A DNA stretch of 62,825 nucleotides from Cohnella rhizoplanae (lineage in GTDB: Bacteria > Bacillota > Bacilli > Paenibacillales > Paenibacillaceae). The notes below the pieces were generated by a model that made no database searches, was not told the origin of the DNA, and saw only the letters and a list, made by a program, of their open reading frames with translations. The translations under genes were made by a program, and so were the position numbers. Of this stretch, positions 7,267-14,717 are shown piece after piece. The stretch spans positions 1 to 62,825 of the forward strand of contig NZ_CAOJCN010000029.1 in assembly GCF_948329515.1 (NCBI RefSeq). The letters are read 5' to 3'. Every line of letters starts with the position of its first letter. The first letter of the stretch is position 1.

Positions 7267-8715
7267 TCATTCTTCAATTAATGTATCAGCTATAGCAGAG
7301 CAAACACGATTGACTTCATCTTCAGACAGGCATTTTAAAGCCCACTCTTTAGCTAAAGTCTCCCAGACAGTTTGTTTACTTACACGAATTCTGTCTCCAA
7401 TCTTAGTTGTCCAATCATGATGATCAGGTTCTAACATCGCATCTTCTAGAATACTAAATAATGTTCCGGCACCAATACCAAATCGCTCGGGGAGTTCATG
7501 CCAATTTGCATTCTTCAAATCTTGGAAAACAACTCGCTCAGGTGCTCCGTCTCCTGGAAGCTTTATAACTCCGACAGTTTCATCAGTATCGGAATCTACA
7601 ACTCCCAGACCTTTGTAAGGAAGTTTTTTTTCGGAGGCTAACTTGCCCATCAGTTGGACAACATTTGCTGGTCCGACAATTAAAAAATCAAGAGATCGTA
7701 TCAGCTCGGGGTCTTTTACGAGCAAAATCTCGCGTAATAGGACCTCCGCCTCCCGATCCTCTAAAAAGATATGAAGATCAGGATGGTCATCATCATCTAG
7801 TCTACTCATTGCAAATTCAGGTGATACTCCATAAACAACATTTATTGTTTGGGCACCTGGATGCAATAGAATTCTAGATTCTCTTGGTAGCTCTTGTAAA
7901 ACATACGGGCTATGAGTGGACAGTATAATTTGTACCTTCTTTTGTCGACAAAACCATATTAAAAACCTAATAAGTCTGCGTTGGGCTTTGGGATGAAGAG
8001 ACGCTTCAACTTCGTCTATGAGTAACAAAGAGTAGCTAGGAATGTTTTGTAGGGAACGTATTAAATCGAGAGTCGCATCCTCCCCGGCTCCTTGGTGGAA
8101 TTGACTTATTTCCCCGAACTCTCTTCTTAAGAGCCCGACATCTCTTTTTACATCAACATCGGGTTTGGCAAATCTAGCATTTTCGTATGGTCTACCTAGT
8201 ATGTAAGACAACCATGTCCGGTACTCTTCACTGATAACAGTATCAGCTGTTTCTCCGGCCGCAAGCTTTGCAATTCTTGCATATCCAGCTGTTGCATCAA
8301 GCGGTGCAGTTCTAGAAATATCAAGGATAAAAACATCTCTTTGATAGCGATGTTCAGGATAACTCCAACGAGCTGTTGGTTTAGAAATTTTAAATGACCG
8401 GGTTTCATCACCGCGTTTTATTCTATAGTTTAATGTTACACCTTCAATTTTATCCCAGTGTGTGTTGAAGAAGAAAGTTGAAGGATAAAAGGTTTTACTT
8501 TGATCTCTGTTTTCATAGGCACAAGCAATAGATTTAAGTATTGTACTCTTACCAGAGCCATTTTCACCAGCAATAGCAACAATAGGAAAATTAAAACTTA
8601 TTGTTTGACCAGCCCAGCCTCGCAATCCATCAATTTCGATTGCTTCAACAAATTGAACCCATTGGCCAGCTCGGTATTGATCTCTTATTCTATTAATTTC
8701 TCTTCTAGAATCCAT
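7267..8715 (-). CDS. OLD-like ATPase with C-terminal TOPRIM-type nuclease region
   Basis: The 482-residue protein carries an ABC-class AAA ATPase: Walker A G50-T58 (GENGSGKST), a signature-like GAGE near 209, Walker B LLLIDE with D234 and E235, and STHSPY at 266-271. The C-terminal part has TOPRIM-type metal residues, E319 in FLED and D374-x-D376 in VVDSDTD, followed by an LPGDGAPE motif. This matches OLD-family (overcoming lysogenization defect) ATPase-nucleases, such as the P2 Old superinfection-exclusion protein and GajA of Gabija. It is transcribed alone from its own promoter behind the lysis genes, a classic moron site, and is clearly AT-richer than its neighbours. No UvrD-like helicase partner is adjacent. 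Defence function is inference. Confidence 0.8.
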   Translation of the reverse strand: MDSRREINRIRDQYRAGQWVQFVEAIEIDGLRGWAGQTISFNFPIVAIAGENGSGKSTILKSIACAYENRDQSKTFYPSTFFFNTHWDKIEGVTLNYRIKRGDETRSFKISKPTARWSYPEHRYQRDVFILDISRTAPLDATAGYARIAKLAAGETADTVISEEYRTWLSYILGRPYENARFAKPDVDVKRDVGLLRREFGEISQFHQGAGEDATLDLIRSLQNIPSYSLLLIDEVEASLHPKAQRRLIRFLIWFCRQKKVQIILSTHSPYVLQELPRESRILLHPGAQTINVVYGVSPEFAMSRLDDDDHPDLHIFLEDREAEVLLREILLVKDPELIRSLDFLIVGPANVVQLMGKLASEKKLPYKGLGVVDSDTDETVGVIKLPGDGAPERVVFQDLKNANWHELPERFGIGAGTLFSILEDAMLEPDHHDWTTKIGDRIRVSKQTVWETLAKEWALKCLSEDEVNRVCSAIADTLIEE

Positions 8716-8733
8716 TAGCCCGTCCCCCGCGTC

Positions 8734-8761
8734 GTAATATGTTACCTTAATATTACAACAA
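8734..8761 (-). promoter_or_regulatory. Sigma-A type promoter of the OLD-like gene
   Basis: Read on the minus strand: -35 TTGTTG (8761-8756), 16-nt spacer, -10 TATTAC (8739-8734), about 19 nt before the ATG at 8715. A GGGGGACGGG ribosome site lies between. It supports independent expression in the lysogen. Confidence 0.45.
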
Positions 8762-8802
8762 GGGGATTCATTTGGCGAACCTTGGAAGACAATATTGACG
8801 AT

Positions 8803-9651
8803 TTATATAATAAACTGCAAAAACTCCGGCGCCCGCAACATCCTTCGCCGCGTCCAATTTCTAAACCGCACCCGTGCACGTATCCGCGGTTCCATATAAA
8901 CGAAGTTCTTGTCCTGCCCCGTAACCAGTCCACCAGCGACGGCGTGGAATGCTTTCTTGTGAGCTGCCGGCGCGAATTCAATGATTCCGGCCGGGCGACC
9001 TTCGTAGTGAGCGAGCCAGCCGAATTCGTCGCGGCGATATCCGGCGATCGCCACTTCGGCATATTCGTAGTTGATGACCTTTATCCAGCGCGGATCCCGG
9101 CGGCCTACGTACGGGCTATTTGCGCGTTTCGCGACGATCCCTTCAAGCTTCCGCTGCCGGATGACTTCGAACAGGTCCGTCCCCGATCCTTCCACGCTCA
9201 TTACATTGCTGTAGTAAGCATTTGGCCGCAGCACTTCCTGCAGCAGCTCTTTGCGCCTTGTAAGCGGCCAGGAACGCAAGTCCTCGCCCTTATACCGAAG
9301 GATGTCGAACACGAAGAAATGAACCGGCCAGGCAGCCGCAGCCTCATGAATTTTCCGCTCTTGCCGGAGCTGAAATCGTTCCATGATCGATTCAAAATCG
9401 ACGGCGCCGGTCAAGGGATCAACGCGTGCAACCTCGCCGTCTAGGATCGCATCTGAGAGATCCGCCAGAGGGACGTCGTGCAGTTCAGGGTATTGCGGCG
9501 TACATAGCGTCTCATGCCGCGTATAAAGCGTCGGGCGGCCGTCTTTGACCGAGAGGATAAGCCGATGCCCGTCGATCTTTGGTTCAAATAGATAGCGTGA
9601 ATCGTCGAAGGGATCTTCGCGCTTATGAAGTAGCATGGGAGGGAGGAACAT
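8803..9651 (-). CDS. ATP-dependent DNA ligase
   Basis: The start at 9651 has an AAGGCGG site about 9 nt upstream; the frame continues upstream without a better start. The product is 282 residues with the covalent nucleotidyltransferase motifs in order: motif I EPKIDGHR with the AMP-accepting lysine near residue 25, then DGEV, FFVFDIL, motif IV EGIVAKR and motif V RWIKV. A C-terminal OB-fold follows (IAGYRRDEFGWL to VRFRNWT). It seals nicks in duplex DNA using ATP. It resembles stand-alone LigD-type ligase domains common in Bacillota, without polymerase or phosphoesterase domains. It lies in the prophage cargo zone beside an SOS polymerase cassette, which suggests DNA repair in the lysogen. 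Confidence 0.88.
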   Translation of the reverse strand: MFLPPMLLHKREDPFDDSRYLFEPKIDGHRLILSVKDGRPTLYTRHETLCTPQYPELHDVPLADLSDAILDGEVARVDPLTGAVDFESIMERFQLRQERKIHEAAAAWPVHFFVFDILRYKGEDLRSWPLTRRKELLQEVLRPNAYYSNVMSVEGSGTDLFEVIRQRKLEGIVAKRANSPYVGRRDPRWIKVINYEYAEVAIAGYRRDEFGWLAHYEGRPAGIIEFAPAAHKKAFHAVAGGLVTGQDKNFVYMEPRIRARVRFRNWTRRRMLRAPEFLQFII

Positions 9652-9748
9652 ACTGCCAGCCGCCTTTCTAGATGTTCCTTCAATTGTAGCAAAGGGGAAC
9701 GGCAGTATATCCCGGTAAGTATTGTAACTCCCTATCGTAATGTAAATA

Positions 9749-9760
9749 TTTGTCGACAAA
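9749..9760. promoter_or_regulatory. 12-bp palindrome between divergent ligase and secreted-protein genes
   Basis: TTTGTCGACAAA is a perfect palindrome about 65 nt upstream of the TTG at 9826 and about 100 nt upstream of the divergent ligase start. Its place in a divergent promoter region makes it a possible operator. An extended copy occurs inside the OLD-like coding sequence near 7940-7953, so chance is possible. Confidence 0.25.
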
Positions 9761-9825
9761 CAGACTTATTATTCCTTAAATTCCCTTGTATGATTGTAGC
9801 ATTACATATTGGGGAGAGGTTGCGT

Positions 9826-10821
9826 TTGAAAAAGTTTTTATCTTTAATTGCTTTTGTTGTTTTGTTTTCGAGTATTGGAATCAGTAGCGCGTTTGCGTTA
9901 CCGACTTCGCCGGGAACTCTCAGGGGGATGGCTCCTTCATCCGTGTCTGGGACAGCTGTATTAAATCCCAACAACTTAACGGATGGTGATCCTGCAACAT
10001 CCACTTACATTCCTGCTGGTAATTGGGTGGAATTCGATTTAGGACAAGCTACTGATTTGTTGAAATACTATTCACAAGTCAGCGTTAGTACTACAAACCA
10101 TTTTATTTTGTATGACGCTAACCATGGGGCAATTTACGAAGGTAACTTCGCATCATACTACAATAACAATCAAACTACCTGGGTATACGATAACTTGGCT
10201 AGTGCGTTAGATAATAAGAATAAAAACATAAGGTATATCAGACTTGGCGCCCAAAATTCACCTACAGAAGTTTATGAACTTGATTTTATTACTACCTTAA
10301 CTTCAGGGCCAACGGTTCCTGCAGGGCTCACTGCAACTCCCAACAGCGCTTCTGTGACGTTAAATTGGACTGCAGTAACTGGAGCAACAAGTTACAATAT
10401 TAAACGCTCCATAACAGCTGGTGGTCCTTATACTACGGTCGCAACAGCCATCACCAGCACGACTTATACGAACATAGGCCTGACTAACGGCACGAAATAT
10501 TATTACGTCGTCACGGCAGTAAACACAGGTGGCGAGAGCGGCAATTCCAATGAAGTGAGCGCAACGCCTGTTTCGTCCGGAGGCGGATCTGGTAGCTCCC
10601 GCGCCATTGTTACGATCCACTTAGTTGGCGGCGCTGAGAAGGAATATGACCTTTCCGCTGCCGAACTGGACAACTTTCTTAATTGGACAGACTCTGCTAC
10701 ACAGTCGTCCCGATATAAGTTCGTAAAGAACTGGAACATCGCACCTTTTAAGGCTAGAGCGGAATATATCGTTTACGGTAAAATAGTAAATTTTGATGTG
10801 GATGAACTTGACCCGGTTTAA
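9826..10821 (+). CDS. Secreted FN3-domain protein A (first of a tandem pair)
   Basis: The TTG at 9826 follows GGGGAGAGG by 6 nt and places a signal peptide (MKKFLSLIAFVVLFSSIGISSAFA) exactly at the N-terminus, so it is preferred to an upstream ATG. Of 331 residues, about 25-165 form a beta-rich domain (LTDGDPATSTYIPAG, WVEFDLGQA) like discoidin/galactose-binding modules. About 167-253 is one fibronectin type III domain (VTLNWTAVTGATSYNIKRS, GLTNGTKYYYVVTAVN). The last 70 residues form a separate domain shared with the next gene (TIHLVGG, KEYDLSAAELDNFL, ARAEYIVYGKI). No sortase or S-layer anchor is seen. It probably modifies the lysogen's surface or medium. Confidence 0.75.
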   Translation: MKKFLSLIAFVVLFSSIGISSAFALPTSPGTLRGMAPSSVSGTAVLNPNNLTDGDPATSTYIPAGNWVEFDLGQATDLLKYYSQVSVSTTNHFILYDANHGAIYEGNFASYYNNNQTTWVYDNLASALDNKNKNIRYIRLGAQNSPTEVYELDFITTLTSGPTVPAGLTATPNSASVTLNWTAVTGATSYNIKRSITAGGPYTTVATAITSTTYTNIGLTNGTKYYYVVTAVNTGGESGNSNEVSATPVSSGGGSGSSRAIVTIHLVGGAEKEYDLSAAELDNFLNWTDSATQSSRYKFVKNWNIAPFKARAEYIVYGKIVNFDVDELDPV

Positions 10822-10853
10822 AAATAATCGTAATAAGTAAGGAGTTGTTGGAT

Positions 10854-11819
10854 TTGAAGAAAGTCGTATTAATTTTGTTTGCACTGGCTTTGCTTATACC
10901 GTTTGTCGGAACTACGGAGAAGGCTTCGGCTTATGCTGGAGGGCTTATCGCACCAAACCCATTAAAAGATTATGTTCATCAAATTGTAGGTGTATATACG
11001 GACAACGATGAATCCACTAGTGTAGGTATTTCGAGTGCAAACTACGTTTGGTATGAATTTGATTCTCCCAAAACTATTAAATCGTACAAAATGAAAGCAA
11101 ATTGGGATGTTGATATCGAATTTTATGATTCCACTAATACTCTTTTACATACTGAGCATTTTCTTTGGAACAACAGCGAGAACTCTCAACACAATAACTT
11201 AGCTTTCCAATTGAACAATGTCTCCAAGGTCGTATTCATTCCTAAAACTGGTATGAGGATTTGGGAACTAGATGTATTTGATACTCTTGCTCCAGGGTCG
11301 GCAGTGAATCCTAGTGCCCCTGCTAATCTTACCGCAATGGGCGGAGACGCCGCCGCGGTTACATTGAATTGGACAGCCGTTTCGGGTGCAACCAGCTATG
11401 TCCTCAAACGCTCAACGACAGCAGGTGGTCCGTATACGACGATTGCATCGGCAGTTACCGGTACAACTTACATCGACACCGGACTGACAAACGGCACAAA
11501 GTATTACTACGTAGTTACAGCGATAAACTCGAGCGGATCGAGCGGCAATTCTAACGAAGCGAGCGCCACTCCGACAACTCCCGCATCCAGCGGCCGCGCG
11601 CTCCTAACAATCCACCTTGTCGGCGGTACTGAAAAAGAATACGACCTGTCAGCTACCGAGCTGGACACCTTCCTCGACTGGACCGATTCTGCAACGCAGT
11701 CCTCCCGGTACAAGTTTGTAAAGACCTGGAACAAGGGGCCGTTCAAGGCCCGTGCCGAGTACATTGTTTACGGAAAAATCGTCAACTTTGATGTAGACGA
11801 ATACGATCCCGCTCAATAA
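10854..11819 (+). CDS. Secreted FN3-domain protein B (second of a tandem pair)
   Basis: The third of three in-frame TTG codons (10854) is chosen because AAGGAG lies 9 nt upstream and it starts the signal peptide MKKVVLILFALALLIP. The 321 residues repeat the plan of the previous gene: an N-terminal beta domain (about 25-145, divergent), an FN3 domain (about 150-240) and the same C-terminal domain (EKEYDLSATELDTFLDWTDS to YGKIVNFDVDEYDP). The FN3 and C-terminal halves are far more alike between the two genes than the N-terminal halves. Base composition rises in GC from about 11330 onward, consistent with domain shuffling after duplication. A strong terminator follows. Confidence 0.75.
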   Translation: MKKVVLILFALALLIPFVGTTEKASAYAGGLIAPNPLKDYVHQIVGVYTDNDESTSVGISSANYVWYEFDSPKTIKSYKMKANWDVDIEFYDSTNTLLHTEHFLWNNSENSQHNNLAFQLNNVSKVVFIPKTGMRIWELDVFDTLAPGSAVNPSAPANLTAMGGDAAAVTLNWTAVSGATSYVLKRSTTAGGPYTTIASAVTGTTYIDTGLTNGTKYYYVVTAINSSGSSGNSNEASATPTTPASSGRALLTIHLVGGTEKEYDLSATELDTFLDWTDSATQSSRYKFVKTWNKGPFKARAEYIVYGKIVNFDVDEYDPAQ

Positions 11820-11825
11820 GAATTG

Positions 11826-11860
11826 ACCGTCTGGCTTCGGCTGGGCGGTTTTGTTTCTTC
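11826..11860 (+). terminator. Intrinsic terminator after the secreted-protein pair
   Basis: Ten base pairs with G-U pairs close a TTCG loop (11826-11849), followed by TTTTGTTTCTTC. It ends the tandem secreted-protein transcript before the SOS promoter. Confidence 0.75.
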
Positions 11861-11896
11861 ACCCCAGTGAATAACAGCTGGGGTATATTTTTGTCC

Positions 11897-11926
11897 TTGA
11901 TTGAGAACGCTAGTTCGTATTATGAT
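11897..11926 (+). promoter_or_regulatory. Promoter of the SOS cassette
   Basis: -35 TTGATT (11897-11902), 18-nt spacer, -10 TATGAT (11921-11926). One LexA box fills most of the spacer and a second lies at the likely transcription start, so LexA would block RNA polymerase twice. Confidence 0.6.
11904..11917. promoter_or_regulatory. LexA (SOS) box 1, between -35 and -10
   Basis: AGAACGCTAGTTCG matches the Bacillota LexA consensus CGAAC-N4-GTTCG in all but the first base. Confidence 0.7.
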
Positions 11927-11931
11927 TATTG

Positions 11932-11945
11932 CGAACAAACGTTCG
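11932..11945. promoter_or_regulatory. LexA (SOS) box 2, at the transcription start
   Basis: CGAACAAACGTTCG is an exact match to the Bacillota consensus CGAAC-N4-GTTCG. It lies 5-18 nt after the -10 and before the first gene of the cassette. Two boxes in 42 bp predict tight, DNA-damage-inducible control. Confidence 0.85.
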
Positions 11946-11962
11946 ATATGGAGGCGGTCATC

Positions 11963-12187
11963 TTGGAGACAAAAGAGAATGTGGTTTGGGCTATCAAGGC
12001 ATTAACAGACAAGCTCGGCTATCCGCCGACGGTGCGGGAGATCGCAGACGCTTCGTTCATTTCTTTGAGCGTGGCACACGGTCACCTGGAACGATTGCGC
12101 AAATGCGGGCTTGTCAGTTGGTCGCCCAATCGGTCGCGAACCATACATCTCGTCAAGCGTGGTGGTGGTCGCCATGAACCTAAATAA
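11963..12187 (+). CDS. LexA-like winged-helix protein lacking the protease domain (74 aa)
   Basis: The TTG at 11963 is chosen because GGAGG lies 8 nt upstream; a start at the ATG at 11948 would place the SD inside the gene. The 74 residues match the LexA N-terminal DNA-binding domain: YPPTVREIADASFISLSVAHGHLERLRKCGLV is the typical three-helix wHTH, followed by a wing. The C-terminal S24 autoprotease half of LexA is absent and no Ser-Lys dyad is possible. It cannot be self-cleaved after DNA damage. It may compete with LexA at the two boxes upstream or fine-tune the cassette. It overlaps the next gene by 14 nt. Confidence 0.7.
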   Translation: METKENVVWAIKALTDKLGYPPTVREIADASFISLSVAHGHLERLRKCGLVSWSPNRSRTIHLVKRGGGRHEPK

Positions 12188-12371
12188 GCACATCGGCCGG
12201 GCTGTAGAAATGATCTACGAGGACCGTAACCATAAGATCACCCAGCGACAAGTCACGATCCGTTCACTTCGGGGAGACAACGTCATTGTATTTGATCACG
12301 GCATCGGGGAGCCGCGGTCGTTTAAGGCCGATCGCGTTCTGGCTGCCGAGCCGGTGCGTCGTCATGTCTGA
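12174..12371 (+). CDS. WYL-like small protein (65 aa) of the SOS cassette
   Basis: The ATG at 12174 overlaps the previous gene by 14 nt, and its stop overlaps the polymerase start by 8 nt. The product is one compact beta domain: AVEMIYEDRNHKITQRQVTIRS, then GDNVIVFDH and RSFKADRVLAAEP. This resembles the core of a WYL domain, a small SH3-like ligand sensor often found in regulators of DNA-damage and defence genes. No HTH is present. It might sense DNA or nucleotides, or serve as a polymerase accessory; the role is not known. Confidence 0.55.
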   Translation: MNLNKHIGRAVEMIYEDRNHKITQRQVTIRSLRGDNVIVFDHGIGEPRSFKADRVLAAEPVRRHV

Positions 12372-13620
12372 GCGGACCATTTTTCTTATCGACGGGCAGT
12401 CGTTTTACGCCTCAATCGAGAAGGCGGCGCGTCCGGAACTTCGCGATAAACCCGTGGCCGTCGGGGATCCAGCACGGCGCAATGGCATCATTTTGGCAGC
12501 TTGCCCGATCGCTAAGGGCAAAGGTGTCACGACCGCCGAGCGCGTCGGCGAGGCATTGGCCAAATGTCCGGGCCTCGTCGTCGTTCGTCCGCGAATGGGG
12601 ACGTACATCCAGATATCGCTGCTCATGACGCGGATCTACGAGATGTACACAGACCAAGTCGAGCCGTACAGCATCGATGAGCAATTCCTGGACGTCACCG
12701 GATCACTCTCTAACTTCGGCGCGCCCGCCGAGGTGGCCCGCAGCATCCAACAGCAGATCCAGCTCTCGACCGGCGTTTGGTCTCGGGTGGGGATTGGGCC
12801 CACAAAGATCTTGGCCAAGACGGCGACGGACAATTTTGCGAAGAAGCGGCCGGAAGGCGTATTCACACTAAACCAAGAAAACATCGAGCGAGACCTTTGG
12901 CCGCTGCCGGTCCATCAGATGTTTATGGTTGGCTCCCGAATGACGCGCCACTTTGTACGCATGGGGCTCAACACTATCGGCGACGTGGCCCGTCTGGAGC
13001 TCGGCGACTTCAAACGGCGGATGCGCCGGGAGATGGGTAAGCAGAGCGACATCCAGGCGGAGTATTACTGGCAGACCGCGCGAGGCATCGATCCAAGTCC
13101 CGTCGTGGCCGGCATCCGGAAGAAGCTGAAGTCTGTCGGCCACGGCAAAGCGCTGCGCGCTCATCTCTACCGCAAGCTCGAAGATATTGAGGTCGTGCTG
13201 CTTGAGCTTGTGATCGAGGTATGCCGGCGGGCACGGCGTCACGGCGTGATGGGCGATACGGTACATGTCGGTGCCTCCGAGACGGACGGTACACGATCGT
13301 CATATTTTGGGCGGCAGATCAAGCTGCAGCAACCGACAGCGCTCACTCACGAAGTGGCGGCCGCTGCGCTGAAGCTGCTCCGAGAATATTGGTCCGGCAT
13401 GCCGGTCGCCAGGCTTTCGATAACACTCGGCGGGCTTGCCGATGACTCGGTCGATCAGCTGACGTTATTCGAGGATCGCACGAAGGTGACGAGCATTGAG
13501 CGCACGACCGATCGGCTCAAGGATCGCTATGGCCCTGCGGCAGTCATGCGCGCATCGTCTATGCTGGAGAGCGGTGTCGCCCGCGAGCGGGCAGAGCAGA
13601 TCGGGGGGCACTACAAATGA
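12364..13620 (+). CDS. Y-family DNA polymerase (UvrX/ImpB type), error-prone
   Basis: The ATG at 12364 (overlap ATGTCTGA with the previous gene) gives 418 residues. Palm motifs are present: D10 in FLIDGQSFYAS and D105-E106 in SIDEQFLD, the metal-binding carboxylates. GIGPTKILAKTATDNFAKKRPEGVF marks the thumb/palm, followed by a little-finger domain. It ends in a TLFEDRTK segment, which resembles a clamp-binding QLTLF motif (residues near 365). Proteins of this type (UvrX of SP-beta, YqjW) perform translesion synthesis. LexA boxes upstream, and a YolD-like gene downstream, are the standard context. It is almost certainly SOS-induced. Confidence 0.9.
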   Translation: MSERTIFLIDGQSFYASIEKAARPELRDKPVAVGDPARRNGIILAACPIAKGKGVTTAERVGEALAKCPGLVVVRPRMGTYIQISLLMTRIYEMYTDQVEPYSIDEQFLDVTGSLSNFGAPAEVARSIQQQIQLSTGVWSRVGIGPTKILAKTATDNFAKKRPEGVFTLNQENIERDLWPLPVHQMFMVGSRMTRHFVRMGLNTIGDVARLELGDFKRRMRREMGKQSDIQAEYYWQTARGIDPSPVVAGIRKKLKSVGHGKALRAHLYRKLEDIEVVLLELVIEVCRRARRHGVMGDTVHVGASETDGTRSSYFGRQIKLQQPTALTHEVAAAALKLLREYWSGMPVARLSITLGGLADDSVDQLTLFEDRTKVTSIERTTDRLKDRYGPAAVMRASSMLESGVARERAEQIGGHYK

Positions 13621-14141
13621 GCAAGCTCGACGGTAACGAACGCTGGGGCTCCAAGATGCTGCTCACCGAGCACCAGGAACAATACGACGCCGAGAGGTCG
13701 GGGCCGGCGGCCGTTGGCGAGCCAACGCGGCCGGCCGGGCATCCGACTACGGAAGAGATGGTCATGATCCGGGACGTCATCTTACTCCCGCACATGCTGA
13801 CGATGGCACAAAGGAGTATCGACGATAGCAAGCTGTCCGGCAACTTCATGAGTCAGCTGCATATCGCTGCGACCCAGGCAATCATGGACATGATCAGCAA
13901 AGACCTATATGCCCTTCGTCGCGAGCTCAGCCAACGACGGATCCGGATCGTGGCTGATGAGCAGGTTGATCTGGTGATCTATCACCGATACATTTGCCGT
14001 GGTTATGAGGAGCGGTTTGGCATTGTTCGCGAGGTCATGCGTGCGGAGATCAGCGTGAAGTTTAGCGGGTACATATCTAAAATTAAAACCATCATGAGGA
14101 GTGGACACGATGGAAATAAAAAAACCGGTGAAGAAATATAA
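13617..14141 (+). CDS. Hypothetical protein of the SOS cassette (174 aa)
   Basis: The ATG overlaps the polymerase stop by 4 nt (ATGA), so translation is coupled. The protein is largely helical (MIRDVILLPHMLTMAQRSIDDSKL, AIMDMISKDLYALRREL) with a basic segment (SQRRIRIVADE). The C-terminus has VIYHRYICRGYEERFGIVREVMRAEIS, which looks like a small helix-turn-helix-like region. I do not recognise a family. Position between a Y-family polymerase and a YolD-like protein suggests a role in translesion synthesis. Its 3' end overlaps the next gene by 32 nt. Confidence 0.55.
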   Translation: MSKLDGNERWGSKMLLTEHQEQYDAERSGPAAVGEPTRPAGHPTTEEMVMIRDVILLPHMLTMAQRSIDDSKLSGNFMSQLHIAATQAIMDMISKDLYALRRELSQRRIRIVADEQVDLVIYHRYICRGYEERFGIVREVMRAEISVKFSGYISKIKTIMRSGHDGNKKTGEEI

Positions 14142-14373
14142 GTCCAAGCGGCCGACACGAGACGAGTTCGAGATGGAAGAACTCGGGGAGCGCCTGGTCG
14201 AAGCAAAGGAAGAAGAGAGCGATGTCGTACTCGCAGTCTGGGACGCGGATCCGGTGCGCGGCAAGATCGTGGAAATGGATGCACGTACCAAACAGGTACA
14301 CGTGCAACGACACGGCGAGCTGACGAAGGTACCCTTCATGGATATCATGCGGGTGGATAATGCTTCAGATTAA
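14110..14373 (+). CDS. YolD-like protein, prophage copy
   Basis: The ATG at 14110 has AGGAG 8 nt upstream. The 87 residues start with a basic segment (KKPVKKYKSKRPTRDEFEMEELGERL) and continue with a compact beta domain (VVLAVWDADPVRGKIVEMDARTKQVHV..VPFMDIMRV). YolD-like proteins are regularly encoded with UvrX-type polymerases and are thought to be accessory or UmuD-like partners. A close relative lies at 47626-47895 in this window, beside the second tRNA scar. This is the last gene of the SOS cassette. Confidence 0.75.
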   Translation: MEIKKPVKKYKSKRPTRDEFEMEELGERLVEAKEEESDVVLAVWDADPVRGKIVEMDARTKQVHVQRHGELTKVPFMDIMRVDNASD

Positions 14374-14717
14374 ATAGGCTCCGGGTGTCGAGTGAAATTT
14401 TAGACCAAAGTGGATTAGGTGCTTATGAGAATTAAGTTTTAGACTGACCATAAAAGTGAACAGCGGCGGACCAAGACGCGATATTTAAACGTCTGAGACT
14501 GCCGATGTTCTTATTGATCTAACGTCTCCCGATAGCTCAATCAATCAGTGGAATCATTACCTTATCATTTCAATTAATTGTTGAACGTTGGCTATAAAGA
14601 AATCTAGTGCTTTTATCATCTTTCTCGATATCGGCGGCAGATGCGTATCTTGGCGTAGGAGTCGCACTCTAATGAAGGAAAACAGTGGAGGACTGATTAC
14701 TAAAAGCGTACAATTGG
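14374..14717. other. Non-coding stretch after the SOS cassette
   Basis: About 340 nt of AT-rich sequence without a plausible gene, strong terminator or tRNA. Short segments (TGAAATTTTAGACCAAAG near 14392, AAGTTTTAGACTGACC near 14434) look like a decayed direct repeat, possibly a mobile-element relic, but this cannot be supported further. Confidence 0.4.

Noticed and set aside
6221..7270. Minus-strand ORF (349 aa) opposite the lysozyme
   Set aside because: Shadow of the GH25 gene; composition is not protein-like.
7267..9651. Two-gene Gabija-like system (ATPase-nuclease plus neighbour)
   Set aside because: The neighbour at 8803-9651 is a DNA ligase with KxDG motif and not a UvrD-like helicase, and the genes are separated by a promoter.
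12364..13620. Housekeeping DinB (Pol IV)
   Set aside because: LexA boxes, YolD-like partner, prophage setting and the DGQSFYAS first motif fit UvrX/ImpB-type phage polymerases better.
14390..14480. Insertion-sequence remnant
   Set aside because: TTTTAGAC occurs twice and looks like an IS end, but no transposase fragment, inverted ends or target duplication can be shown.
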